From contig CM030941.1 in NCBI GenBank assembly GCA_018136815.1, positions 610,939 through 674,938 on the forward strand: 64,000 bases of DNA. The letters run 5' to 3'. The stretch is from Isochrysis galbana (lineage: Eukaryota; Haptophyta; Isochrysidales; Isochrysidaceae). Positions 21,059 to 31,739 of this stretch are shown piece by piece. Position numbers and translations under genes: made by a program. Numbering within the stretch: the stretch's first letter is position 1; every line of letters begins with the position of its first letter. The notes beneath the pieces are model-generated. The model was not told the origin of the DNA, did no database searches, and worked only from the letters and a program-made list of their open reading frames with translations.

Positions 21059-22237
21059 GTTTCCGGCCAAATATCAACGTGGTGGTGGACCTGGTCAATG
21101 TACGTTCTCGTCTCGGGGTGGCTTGTGACGCAGCACGCGGCCGGTGTCCGTGAGGCACGATGCGACGCATCGTAATAGGGGCCCAGACCATGTTGGCCGG
21201 ATGCGGACTACCGAGGGCTCCGCTAGAGCTGGTCTTGATGTCTTCAGTGTTGACGAGGCGGATCGTGGTGCGCGCTTCCGTCGGGCCGACTGAGCCACCA
21301 AGCCTGAGCCGGTCATGTGAGAACAACACACTGTACCCCGAGAACAATGAGTAAGCAGTTGAACACGAGCGAGCGTGTGGCAATATGTGACGAACCGGGC
21401 GGCTATAATGAGTGGCTTTGATCAAGTAGCAGAGTAGGAAGAAGATGGCTGCAGCTGCTGCGCACGAGAGAGCGAGCGCACATACAGGTGCCGTAGGCCT
21501 AGCCAGTCCCACTTGCAAGAACCGCGGGGTCAAGAGTGCCACTAAAAGCCATCACAGCGTTGCATCTCGCCACAAAGCGCGCACGCACGTGGCCACCAAC
21601 TAGGCTACGCGAGAGCACCCGGGGCGGCGCTGCACGTCGCCGCGCGCTTGCCTCCCGGGCGCAAAGTTGTCGCAGCACACCGCAGCCTTTTGCACTTTGC
21701 ACCGCGCGCCTACCTCCCTCATGCCCAATCCCACCGCAACCGCGTACCAAAGCCAAAGCGAGAAGATCTTACGCTCCCGACCGGCTGGCGGCTGGGTTGT
21801 TGCGCTCAATTGCTGAGAGAATGCTCTTTACATGCGACAGCCCTTGCTTGCACTCCTCAAGTGCATGCAGCGTGGGGCCGTCGGCCCTCGGGGGGGCGAG
21901 CGTGAACTTTGTTTGGCGTTCTTGTTGGATGCGGGGCTTGTTGGTAGACGCTCCAAAGAGAAGGAGGCAAGGAGAAGGCCAAGCCGTGCGGCTCTTAGGG
22001 GCCAGTGATGGCTTGCGCTTAGTCTCCCCCTGCTTCGAGCATAGTGCGTAGTAGACAGTAGCCGCCTGTAATCTCGCCCTGCCCACAGCACAAGGGACTT
22101 GGACTTGGGCCAGGTTGTTGAAAGCTCAGCCCATGCCAGCGATGGCGCATTGCCTGAGGGTGTATCGGTGGGCGCCTTCCTCGGAGGGGACTAGGACTAG
22201 CTAGCTAGGGCCCAGTGGGTCTCCCCATGGTGAATTA
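21059..22237. other. Intergenic, no gene recognised
   Basis: Short open frames only, without motifs. Confidence 0.4.
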
Positions 22238-22690
22238 AAAAAAAACTCTTAATAGTCTCGCCGCGCGCGCGACCCTGCACAGCCTCTATGCAGCCACGGC
22301 CCCGCTTCCCGCTTCCCTCTTCCCTTGTCCCCCCTCCCCCTCCACCTGCCTCGCGGCTCGTCCCCCTCGTGCTCTACCTAGGGGCTGGGTGTCGTAGGTT
22401 TCCGGTGGCAGAGGTGTGTACCGATTCTCGACGGCTTTCCTTACTCCTTCTTCTTGCGCCATCGGCCATCGGGCTACCGGCTGTTGCGTGTTAGCCCTCT
22501 TCTGCTTTCTGTACGTTGGGCGCTCTCGGTTTAGCATATCTACGGGCATCCGTCCGGTGAGGAGCGGGTCGCGGCGGGGGCACGCGCGATCAGGCCAGCC
22601 GTTCCGCCATGTTAAGCGCTTGTGCGATTAGCGATAGGTTCGTACTCATGACTAGGGTTCCCTTATCGTTAATCGTTAATCGTAAAGATA
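22238..22690 (-). mobile_element. 3' fragment of a hairpin-headed element
   Basis: Read on the minus strand it ends GACTATTAAGAG plus a long T-tract and matches the 3' untranslated part of the full copy at 38783-40330: the words CGAGCCGCGAGGCAGGTGGA and GGCGCGCGGCGAGA correspond. No coding part or hairpin remains. It lies just outside the left target duplication of the copy at 22738-24529. Confidence 0.65.
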
Positions 22691-22720
22691 GAAGATAGGG
22701 GTGCTGAGTTCTCGTGGAGA

Positions 22721-24546
22721 CTTGATCGGTGAATTAAAAAAAAACATTTTAATATTCTCGCCTCACTCGTGGCACTGGAAGACGCTCTCGAAGCCACGCC
22801 CTTTCTCTTCCCACTCCCCCACTCCCTGCCTTGCGGCAACTCCCCTCGTGCTCTACTTAGGGGCCCGGGTCGTGCGGGGGGTTCGAGCCAAGCGGGGTGC
22901 ACCTGTCCCCAACAGTAAGTTCTCTCCTTCCTCCTGTTCTGTTGAGTGACCTGTCTATACAGAAGGTGTTGCAGGGTGTCGTTATACGAATGCGCGCGGG
23001 CGATCACTCAGTGCGTCCGTAGTTATGACTAGCCGCCCATCCGAATTATCTGTCAGAGCGTGGTGACGCGTCGCATTATGCGAGTCTCCCGTCTAATCCG
23101 AGAGCTTTCGCTACGAGGCCGAATTCCTTACTGAGTTGTAGCCTGCCTTTCTTGTCTTCGATAAACATGGGGGTGCTGAGTTCCGTCGTTTTTTTGATCT
23201 TTGGTTTTCTTCCCTGAGCGGCCTTATATGTTCGCATGGAGTTGCGGGGGTCCGATACGGTACTGCCTCGTACTAGGGTGGCAAACCTCGTTAGCGTGGA
23301 TTCGAGGACTGGTATGTAGTGGAAATTGTATGCCTCGTAGTCTACTCTATAGAAGTCTTTTATAATGTATTTCCATGCAATTATATAGAGCGCTTTAAGG
23401 CTGTCGGGGGTGGTCGTACCGGGGTATGCGAAGAGTCTGTCTTTCGCTATCTGTGCACGCGACCTCTTAGGAGGAGGCGTGTGCTCTGCAAGAGCGTCTA
23501 TGGTTTCGAATATCGTTTTGGTACCTTTTCGATTGCGATGATGATTGCGCTTAGATTAATTTGGGCCGCTTGCGCTAGGCCTTCGGCCTCGATGACCAGG
23601 TGTGCCGCGACGTCTTGCAGGGCGTTATATAGTGCCTTGCGAGAGGAGGAGCCTTTCTTGTTGATTTTCTCGTCGATCGAATCCACCTTGATGTTGACTG
23701 AGATGTCGGTCTGATTGATGCGAAGCGTAGTGATATCGCCGTAGCGCTCCTTGAATTGTTGTACGCAGTCTTCGTTCACGGCTATGTGCCATGGCCCGCG
23801 GATGGAGCGGGCCCAAAAGTCCGGCTCCGGGTCTACTCCTTCGAGCTCCAGAAGGAGCTCTACGATCGCAGCGTAGACGGTGGCGTCCAAGAAGGTGTAG
23901 TCCCCCTCTTGGTGGAAGGATAGCTCGAAGTTGGCGTCTGACTCGAAGTTGCCTTGCTCTTCATCCGAGAGTGGCTCCTGAGCGGCAGGGACGAGCGGGG
24001 GTGGTGAGGCTATGGCTTGGTCCGAAGGTGTGGTTGGCAGGGAGAGATGGCATGCGTCCAAGGGCGCATCATGGTTCTTGTTCATGGGTGAGGTTGTGAG
24101 TTGTTGTGCTGCTGGGTCTGTCTTCTGATTCGTGTTGATCCTGTTGCTAGTGTTGTGCCCATAAGGGCCACCCGGTCTCGGGTCGCGCTGCCGAGGCAGC
24201 GCGGCCGTCCCCAGGGTGGGAGAGGCCTCTGCCATAAGGCATGCCTGGTGGATGGGTGTCCCTTCTTGTCTGGTGCTGATGTGGTGCTTGTCACAGTCTG
24301 TGCCCCACCATGGGGTGGGCCAGCATGGCTGCCTTCCTTTTTGTGGCCGGGGCCACGGGCCGTGCGGCGCGACCGGGGTCGCGCTCACCTGCTCGGCCTC
24401 TGCGGGCGGACGCGGTCGCTTTGCCTGCGACAGCTCCATGGGTACTGTGGGGGCTCCCGCGGCGGGGGGCCCGAAGGAGAGGTGGGGAGCGGCGGCGCGC
24501 TCCATGGCGACCAACTATAAAGTTAGTTGCTTGATCGGTGAATTAA
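22721..24546 (-). mobile_element. Hairpin-headed element, full-length type, with 17-bp TSD
   Basis: Element proper is 22738-24529. The duplication CTTGATCGGTGAATTAA lies at 22721-22737 and 24530-24546. The minus-strand 5' end reads CAACTAACTTTATAGTTGG and the ATG follows at 24505. The 3' end reads GGCGAGAATATTAAAATG plus T9. A 300-nt 3' untranslated part follows the coding region. Long duplications and a 3' homopolymer suggest target-primed reverse transcription, but no reverse transcriptase is encoded. Confidence 0.85.
23076..24505 (-). pseudogene. MERA-family element protein, frameshifted copy
   Basis: Frame 1 runs from ATG 24505 (MERAAAPHLSFG) to a stop at 23498. The coding sequence resumes in another frame at about 23515 (IFETIDALAEHTPPPKRSRA) and ends at a stop at 23076-23078. 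Parts in order: Pro-rich N-terminus with a KRPRP basic patch; long disordered linker; conserved core NFELSFHQ...DPEPDFWARS-RGPWHIAVNED; an ~80-residue segment (SSSRKALYNALQDVAAHLVI) absent from the 38.8-kb copy; and a C-terminal domain (KDRLFAYPGTTTPDSLKALY, IIAWKYIIKDFYRVDYE, GRKPKIKKT). Similar to the 38.8-kb protein along its whole length. No known family recognised. One base is out of register near 23512-23520. Confidence 0.75.
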
Positions 24547-25091
24547 GTACTCACTTAGTTAGGGCTACAGTCAGATAGCATGAGCAACATGATTGGTGGT
24601 TAGATTTTCAGGATGACGTGACAGCATTAATGCGTAAAGGGTAAAGGACTAGACAACGACGAGGACACTAGCGCTCATTTCAATACAGGACTGCCCCCCT
24701 CCGCGTCGCCTGGCCTGAACGGGATATTGCGAGAGCAAAAGGTCATCAGAGCAGCCGCAAGGGTAACTGAAGGAACACATACTCGGTAGCCATGGAAGCG
24801 AGCAGCTCGTACATCACATGTGCCCAGCATCACCCTCCATGTAGGGAGGGCGGGGAGGGTAATGCGCATGCAGTCTTCCTGTCGGGAGGCCCTTTGGGAG
24901 ACCACACATCACGAGCTCCATCACGGTGACCTCAGATAGGAGCCGCACGCACCAACATGCAGCGCGCAATTACCTTCCGGCCGACGATACGAGCAGCGCT
25001 TGCTCAAGCATCGGCCGGCAGTGCAACCGAGCAAAGGAATCTGAGCACAGCCGCATCCCGGACGTACCCTAGCCCCCGAGACTCGGCGCGT
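24547..25091. other. Intergenic, 3' side of RPL10
   Basis: No gene or repeat recognised; includes the RPL10 3' untranslated region. Confidence 0.4.
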
Positions 25092-25923
25092 CTACTCCTC
25101 GTCCTCGCCGTCGGGCGTGAGCATGCACATGGGCAGCTTGGAGAGGGTACGCGAGTCGAGGCGGCCCTTCGGGGCGAGTACCTTGACGTTGATGCCGTCC
25201 TTGACGAGGCGGCCTTGCTCCTGCAGCGTCTCGTACCGCGCACGGGGAAGCTTGGTGAAGCCCCAGTTGTCCGAGACGCAGAGACGCTGCCGGCCCGGGA
25301 ACTTGTACTTGGCACGGCGGAGAGCCTCAAGCACCTGCGGCTTGTGCACGTCACGTGCGCGCACCGAGAGAAGGATCTGGCCAATCTCCACACGGGCGAC
25401 AGTGCCATACGTCTTGCCGAAAGCGCCGCGCATGCCAGTTTGCAGACGATCAGCGCCTGCGCACGAAAGCATCTTGTTGATGCGCAGCACGTGCCACGGG
25501 TGCACGCGGATCCGCAGGTGGAAGGCATCCTTGCCCGCGTTCTTCACCATGTACTTGTTGCAGGCGACACGCGCAGCCTCAAGTGCCTCGGACGACAGCT
25601 GCTCCTTCTCGACAGACACCATGTGCGCAGCAAAGGGGAAGACATCCACGGGATACTTCTTCTTGCCGGCGTCATAGATGCGGATCTTTGGGTCTGAAAT
25701 GGGCGGTAGGCAGAAAGGCGGGACGCGCGCATGTGAGCCGCTAGTCTTAAAGGGCTGCTTTGTGGGCAGCAGCGCGGTGCAGTGAAAGTGCCCACCGCAG
25801 CGTGGGCCTATGCATGCGGTGTGAGCAGGGCTGTCTCGTACCGGGGACGCCGCGGTTGAATCGCGACTTGGGGTAGGGCTTGTTCTTCTGGTAGCGGTAG
25901 CACTTGAAGGGACGGCGGCCCAT
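25092..25923 (-). CDS. RPL10: 60S ribosomal protein L10 (uL16)
   Basis: Exon 1 25842-25923 encodes [20 protein letters not shown] to RGVP. A 148-nt GT-AG intron (25694-25841) joins it to exon 2 (25092-25693), restoring [20 protein letters not shown]. 227 aa, close to the usual ~215-220; the extra residues are an acidic tail (TPDGEDEE). Conserved uL16 stretches are all present: [52 protein letters not shown]. Acts in the large cytosolic ribosomal subunit near the peptidyl-transferase centre. Intron position straight after the first ~27 codons. A CT/TCTG microsatellite begins two bases upstream of the ATG. Confidence 0.98.
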
Positions 25924-26028
25924 CGCTCTCTCTCTCTGTCTGTCTGTCTCTCTGCGTGCCCTGTGGGTGGCGGGGGGAGAGGCAGCGCGGAGGGGGGGCG
26001 CGGGCGAGGGGAGAAGAGGGGGGGAGGC

Positions 26029-26059
<31 letters not shown>

Positions 26060-26060
26060 A
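25924..26060. repeat. CT/CTGT tract and poly-G upstream of RPL10
   Basis: CTCTCTCTCTCTGTCTGTCTG at 25926-25946, then a G-rich region with about 25 consecutive G at 26030-26055. Confidence 0.9.
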
Positions 26061-26319
26061 CGGGGGGGACCGCGTGGAGGGGGGGGGTGAGATACCGGAG
26101 GGGAGGGCGGAGAGATGATACCGGGAGGGGGTCGAGCACACACCTCCGTTAGTGTTAGTGCTCGGTGGCTCGGTCTGGCTGGGTCTGGGTGTCTGGGTGT
26201 CTGGGTCTGTGGTCTGTGGTCTGTGGTCTTTATCGGTGCATCTGTGTGGCCTCTGTCCGTGTCCATGTGGCCTCTGTCCTCTACGTCTACGTGTACGATG
26301 CGTGATGTAGATTGGAAAT

Positions 26320-26425
26320 GTAGGGCGGTCAAACACGCATTTTAACTTCTAAGGGTGAAAATTCACTAATCACTAAGTCAAGATTGAGGTTTTATCACGC
26401 GATCTTTGAGGTATTCTACTGGAAA
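26320..26425. repeat. GTAGGGCGGTCAAACA dispersed repeat, copy 1
   Basis: Shares GTAGGGCGGTCAAACA, TTTTAACTTCTAAGGGTGAA and AAGTCAAGATTGAGG with copies at 33569 and 54266. Confidence 0.75.
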
Positions 26426-26438
26426 TGGGTATATTAGG

Positions 26439-27231
26439 CAGAATCTTATAAGAATAATAAACCTTTTAATAGTCTCACCGCACTCGCGGCGAATGGAACC
26501 ACTACCTACTACACGTAGCACGTAGCATACTTTCTACACCCCCACTCCCCCGGCCCTTCTCCCCCCGCCATCAGGCGACTCCCCCCGTGCACTACTAGGG
26601 GGATAGGGGTGAAGGGCTTAGATATGGTCCGGTGGCCCGCGCCCCCCCCCGGTGATCTTTCCTCCCCTTCCTCCTGTGTCTCCGAGTGGGCGGCCGACTC
26701 TGTCCCGACTTATCCTGTAAACAGGTGCGGGACTTACATATTTTCCGGTGAGCGGAGCTCTCGCTCCGCCCACCCCCTTCTCCGCGCTCTCTCTCCCCTC
26801 TCCTGCGGCACGCGCGATGGCGCGCCTGCGGCAGGCCTGCAGCTGCCCTCTGGCGGCCCGTGGAGGCTCCTGGAGGCCAGCTCAGGGGGCAGAGGAGGCT
26901 GGGGCTGGGCCCTGGCCTCCCCTGCCTCTCCCTCGCTGGCGCTCCTGGGCCTCTGGGGCCCCCACTCTGCACCTGTCTGCCTGTCGACCAGGGGGGGAGG
27001 GGGGGTTGGAGCGATGGGCTGGCCACGACAAGCCAGGACGAGCGAACCAGGCGAGCCTGTCAGTGGGAGAGTGGGTCAGCAAGGCAGTGGCCTCTGTGGC
27101 AAGCCATCAGGCATGCCAGGAGGATGGGTGGTGTTCCTCCCCCACGGCAGGGGAGGAGTGGAGAGAGGGGGGGGCTCGTGCCCCCCCATGGGGCAACCAA
27201 GTATAAACTTAGTTGCAGAATCTTATAAGAA
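26439..27231 (-). mobile_element. Hairpin-headed element, GC-rich short type, 16-bp TSD
   Basis: Element proper is 26455-27215 (761 bp) on the minus strand. It begins CAACTAAGTTTATACTTGG then TTGCCCCATGGGG, and ends GTGAGACTATTAAAAGG plus a T/A-rich tail. The duplication CAGAATCTTATAAGAA lies at 26439-26454 and 27216-27231. It carries no long intact coding frame in the sense direction. It shares hairpin, ATG position and tail with the coding copies and looks like a non-autonomous derivative. Confidence 0.85.
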
Positions 27232-27325
27232 ATATGCACATTTTTGACGCCATTCAACACACAGACCCAAAAACCAAAAACGTTTTCGCGCTCGTGTCTC
27301 GTGTGACGTGTGAAATCGATGATCG

Positions 27326-27730
27326 ATGTCGACAACAATGAACAATAAAGAGCACCAGACACCTGAGGTCGCGCTGTGCGACGCGCGCCTGCGTTCCCTG
27401 GGCACGGTTACGGTTACCCCCGGACAGGCAGTACAGCAGTACATCGAGCCCTACGCGGGCGCACCGCGTCGCCTGCGCCCTCCACCTCGCACCTGCTGGC
27501 ATCTACTGCCAGCCTCTCGCGTCTCGCGCGCGTGCAGTGCGCGGCTGGCCGCGAGGCGTCAAAATGACGGTGCTGCGCATGATGGGCTGGCCCATCACGC
27601 GCGGCACCGCCTAGCATGGCGGGAGGGGGTGCCTCCTGGCCTCTGGCCTCCTGGCCGCGTAGACCTTCGCCAAAGCGGCCACAGGCCGCTTGCGAGGCCA
27701 CTGGCGAGGCCCCTTGCTCCGTTTATTTAG
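27326..27730 (+). CDS. Orphan ORF between two inverted elements
   Basis: 134 codons starting MSTTMNNKEHQTPEVALCDA and continuing RLRSLGTVTVTPGQAVQQYI, which reads like real protein for about 45 residues. It then becomes Arg/Pro/Ala-rich and is probably not coding. It could be the first exon of a host gene whose continuation was displaced by the element at 27788. Not recognised. Confidence 0.3.
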   Translation: MSTTMNNKEHQTPEVALCDARLRSLGTVTVTPGQAVQQYIEPYAGAPRRLRPPPRTCWHLLPASRVSRACSARLAARRQNDGAAHDGLAHHARHRLAWREGVPPGLWPPGRVDLRQSGHRPLARPLARPLAPFI

Positions 27731-27771
27731 GAGGGGGTGTTACGGATGCCCTGCCCCTCCTTCCTCTCCCG

Positions 27772-28563
27772 TATTTACTTTCTAAGTCAACTAAGTTTAT
27801 ACTTGGTTGCCCCATGGGGGGGCACGAGCCCCCCTCTCTCTCCACTCCTCCCCTGCCATGGGGGAGGAACACCACCCATCCTCCTGGCACGCCTGATGGC
27901 TTGCCAGGAGGCCACTGTCCTGCTGACCCACTCTCCCACTGACAGGCTCGCCTGGTTCGCTCGTCCTGGCCTGTCGTGGCCAGCCCATCGCTCCAACCCC
28001 CCCTCCCCCCCTGGTCGACAGGCAGACAGGTGCAGAGTGGGGGCCCCAGAGGCCCAGGAGCGCCAGCGAGGGAGAGGCAGGGGAGGCCAGGGCCCAGCCC
28101 CAGCCTCCTCTGCCCCCTGAGCTGGCCTCTAGGAGCCTCCACGGGCCGCCAGAGGGCAGCTGCAGGCCTGCCGCAGGCGCGCCATCGCGCGTGCCGCAGG
28201 AGAGGGGAGAGAGAGCGCGGAGAAGGGGGTGGGCGGAGCGAGAGCTCCGCTCACCGGAAAATATGTAAGTCCCGCACCTGTTTACAGGATAAGTCGGGAC
28301 AGAGTCGGCCGCCCACTCGGAGACACAGGAGGAAGGGGAGGAAAGATCACCGGGGGGGGGCGCGGGCCACCGGACCATATCTAAGCCCTTCACCCCTATC
28401 CCCCTAGTAGTGCACGGGGGGAGTCGCCTGATGGCGGGGGGAGAAGGGCCGGGGGAGTGGGGGTGTAGAAAGTATGCTACGTGCTACGTGTAGTAGGTAG
28501 TGGTTCCATTCGCCGCGAGTGCGGTAAGAATATTAGAAGGTTTTTTTTATTTACTTTCTAAGT
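27772..28563 (+). mobile_element. Hairpin-headed element, GC-rich short type, inverted partner, 16-bp TSD
   Basis: Element proper is 27788-28547 (760 bp), plus orientation. It starts CAACTAAGTTTATACTTGG, has ATG at 27814, and ends GGTAAGAATATTAGAAGG plus T8. The duplication TATTTACTTTCTAAGT lies at 27772-27787 and 28548-28563. Nearly identical to 26455-27215 in the opposite direction, 572 bp away. Each has its own target duplication, so these are two separate insertions. Confidence 0.88.
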
Positions 28564-28607
28564 CCTGTGGGATCTCCCTCTCTTCTCTCTTCCTTCACGT
28601 GAGGAGT

Positions 28608-29116
28608 CAACCTACTTTTATAAGTGGGGGTCAATGGGGGCCTCGCACCCCCCTCTCTCCATCGCGGACACCCCCCCCCCCTTCTCCGCGCTCTCTCTCC
28701 CCTCTCCTGCGGCACGCGCAATGGCGCGCCTGCGGCAGGCCTGCAGCTGCCCATTGGCGACCCTGGAGGCTCATGGAGGCCAGCTCAGGGGGTAGAGGAG
28801 GCTGGGGCTGGGCCCTGGCCTTCCCTGCCTCTCCCTCGCTGGCGCTACTGAGCCTCAGGGGCCCCCACGCTGCACATGTCTGCCTGTCGAACAGGGGGGG
28901 AGGAGGGGTTGGAGCAATGGGCTGGCCACGCCGGGCCAGGATGGGCGAATCAGGCGAGCCTGTCAGTGGGAGAGAGGGTCAGTAGGGCAGTGGCCTCTTG
29001 GCAAGCCATCAGGCGTGCCAGGAGGATGGGTGGTTCCTCCCCCATGGCAGGGGAGGAGTGGAGAGAGGGGGGGGGGCTCGTGCCCCCCCATGGGCGAGCT
29101 AAGTATAAACTTAGTG
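28608..29116 (-). mobile_element. Rearranged hairpin-headed element
   Basis: The left end (28608-28650) is a plus-strand head: CAACCTACTTTTATAAGTGG, then ATG at 28634. From about 28660 to 29116 the sequence is the short-type element in minus orientation, ending at its own head (hairpin 29098-29115, ATG 29091). The two heads face each other, which implies a recombination or a deletion between two copies. Confidence 0.65.
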
Positions 29117-29520
29117 CGATCCCGTCTGGAAGAGGAATCGCACCATAATGGAAGCGAGGGGCAATCCTGCCGCACAGGATTCCAAAAGACTTACCGAATG
29201 AGACGAGAGAAGTGCAGTGTGCCTAAGGGGGAGATGCGAAGAGATTGCAAATTAAACCTGATTGCAATCACTGAAGTAGATAAAGCAACGCAGGGGAGAC
29301 AGCAAATTAAACCTATTTGCGAGGCGCCTGGGAGGAAGAAAGGTGGGGAAACTTCCCTTCTCTTCGAGAGTAAGAGAGAGGGCGCTCCACTACCCAAGAT
29401 CCCACGCGTCCAAGCGAAGCTTTTGACCGAGAACGAGAGAAAGCAGAGAATTATAACGATAAATGCCGAACGACGAAGGGAAGAGCGAAGCCTAACGAGT
29501 GTCGATTCGCGAATGCGACA
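29117..29520 (-). mobile_element. Truncated LTR, copy 3
   Basis: On the minus strand it starts TGTCGCATTCGCGAATCGAC at 29520 and follows the 18.46-kb LTR down to GACGGGATCGC at 29117. There it is cut by the head of the hairpin-headed element. The outer half of the LTR was not found. Confidence 0.75.
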
Positions 29521-29524
29521 ACGA

Positions 29525-30245
29525 CGCCGTTTACCTGAGACCTGTTCTTGTTCGTGAGTGCGGCAGAGGCAACATCATTTCATTCGATCATCGATCATGC
29601 TGATGCAGTATGCAGTTGTTCGCGCACGGGTGCGTGCGCATGTGTGCGTGGGTGGTGCTTGCTTGTACTGCTAGATGGTACGTCCACGTAGATGTTATCT
29701 ACTATCTACACATCTGAATCTACGAGCTACAGCTACTAGCTACTAGCACTAGCACCATCTACATCTACATCTACATCTACGTGGACGTACCATCGCTAGC
29801 AGTACAAGCAAGCACCACCCACACGCACGCATGCACACGGCTAGGCACTCCCATCCGCGGACCACCTTGATTAGTACTTCATCTATGTACATATCTACAC
29901 ATCTGAATCTACGAGCTACATACAGCTACTAGCACCATCTGCGACCTACATGTGGACTTACCATCTAAGCACCACCCACGCACACATGCACACGGCTAGG
30001 CACTCCCATCCGCGGACCACCTTAATTAGTACTTCATCTATGTACATATCTACACATCTGAATCTACGAGCTACAGCTACTAGCACCATCTACATCTACG
30101 TGGACGTACCATCTAGCAGTACAAGCAAGCACCACCCACGCACACATGCGCACGCACCCGCGCGCGAACCAACTGCATCAGCATGATCGAATGAAATATT
30201 GCTGCCCCTGCCGCACTCACGAACAGGTCTCAGGTAAACGGCGCC
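29525..30245. mobile_element. Foldback element with internal repeats
   Basis: Inverted arms 29525-29710 and 30090-30245 share CGCCGTTTACCTGAGACCTG, GTTCGTGAGTGCGGCAG, TTTCATTCGATCAT, GTACTGCTAGATGGTACGTC and others. The interior has three imperfect direct repeats built on CACATCTGAATCTACGAGC and AGCACCACCCACGCACAC. No coding sequence. Confidence 0.8.
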
Positions 30246-31087
30246 GTGTTCCTTCTCTCTCCTCTCAGATCGTCCTTCATGCCTCTTGCATTGCGTCAAA
30301 GTACGTCGCGCACACTCAGTCGTATGTGCGCCACGGCAGCACCAAGCGCCATCTCGGTTTCTTTCCCCCGCATTTGTGTGATTGGCGACGACGACTCGGA
30401 CGACGATGATCGACACACACAAAATCCTATGCCTGCCCCTTGCGGGCGATCTCGAACTTGACGAATGGCAAATGCGAGGATGTTCTTGCATATCTGCACA
30501 TCCAGCCTGTCAACCATCACTCCAACTGACAAACGTGAATGAATAATATACGGATAGGAAAATATTAGACGTCAGATGGGCGTGCGCTCCTCGATCGGAA
30601 TCAATCTCCACCCAGGTCAGCCAGGCAGTGTCCCGCAAACGGCAAGCGGAGCGATGGCTTCACGGCAGCGCTTGCACTCGCTGTGGCGATACTCAATGCA
30701 AGCGCCTCAGCGCGGCCTATCCCCGTCACGGCATGAGTTTCGTCGACAAAAGATGGCAGCTGGCGCGCCAAGCACTTGTTCCACGTGTCTGAGGAGCTCC
30801 ATCGTGGAGGAGCTCAAGAGCACACCACCAAGTAGTTCTCATCTCAATCTCATGCTTGTTATCTCACTGTCAAGCGGCTTATGCACGCCCGAGTGAGTAG
30901 AGCCGCGGCCATGATGCCACCACTCGATGCACAACGTCGACTACAATCGTCTAGTGCCTTGATGGTTGCCGCGTTGTGCTAGATTGTTGTTCCCCCCCCG
31001 CCCACCAGGCGCGCTGCGTGGGCGTGCTGCCCACACGCAACACGCTTGGCGGCGCGCCCCTACGCATAGAGCTGCTGTGGAAGGGGA
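30246..31087. other. Intergenic, 3' of PH-domain gene
   Basis: A plus-strand frame at 30576-30896 (106 codons) shows no motif. No gene supported. Confidence 0.35.
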
Positions 31088-31683
31088 CTATTCCGACAAG
31101 TTCCCCTCATCGTACACGTTGATGAGATTCTGCTGGCGAATCATCTCGGCCGAATACTGGCTCGCAATGATCGCTGGGGCGCCACTCATGCGCGCCTTCA
31201 GCTTTAGCCGTTGCGCCGATTTCCAGTCGTCGACTTGCTCGCGGATGGTCGCCACCCATTGCTGGGCCTCATGCAGAGTGTCAGCGCGCAGCTGCACCTT
31301 TTGCGGCGGGGCGCAAATCTCAAAGCAGAAGTCATGCCATTCATTCCACTGCAGATTCTCCTCGAGTGTGCGCACCTCGGTCACATCGCACAGCGGAAGC
31401 ACCATCGACGCGTCGGCCCTCTCGCCTGCGCTAGCAGTTGGGACCCAAAGTAAGTGCTGCTGGATGAGGGCGGATTGAGGCGCGAGATGTGTGGGCAGGG
31501 ATGTCTGTGATACGAGTCCGCTTGTGCTGGGCGCGCACCCTTCGAGACTGAGAGTGTACCTCTCTTCGCATTGATCACGACGTAGCGCTTGCCCCACTGC
31601 TTCCCTATCAAGCTCTTGTGGGAGTGCCTCTTCTTGAGCCAGCCCTTGAGCGGAACGTCAGGGTTGGGTGGCATGATCTTCAT
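31088..31683 (-). CDS. Small PH-domain protein
   Basis: Exons 31560-31683 and 31088-31425 with a 134-nt GT-AG intron (donor gtacac, acceptor agcgcag) give 153 aa. The joined start MKIMPPNPDVPLKGWLKKRH, then GKQWGKRYVVINAKRGERAD, matches strands beta1-beta3 of a pleckstrin homology domain (G-W-L-x-K-R, K-R-Y-V-V). LPLCDVTEVRTLEE, HDFCFEICAPPQKVQLRADT and LHEAQQWVATIREQ supply the later strands and the C-terminal helix with its invariant Trp (QQWV). About 45 further residues (KLKARMSGAPAIIASQYSAE) form a helical tail. The basic beta1-beta2 loop (KKRHSHKS) could bind phosphoinositide. Function unknown beyond probable membrane/lipid binding. Confidence 0.85.
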
Positions 31684-31739
31684 CGTGGCTTATGGGGCAC
31701 CCACACGCGAGGCTAGCCGGAGAGCAAGCGGACAGGAGG

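Noticed and set aside
27797-28393. 198-codon frame in the short hairpin-headed elements
   Set aside because: It runs antisense to the head-ATG orientation, is Gly/Pro/Arg-rich, and different copies keep it open only because the DNA is nearly identical.
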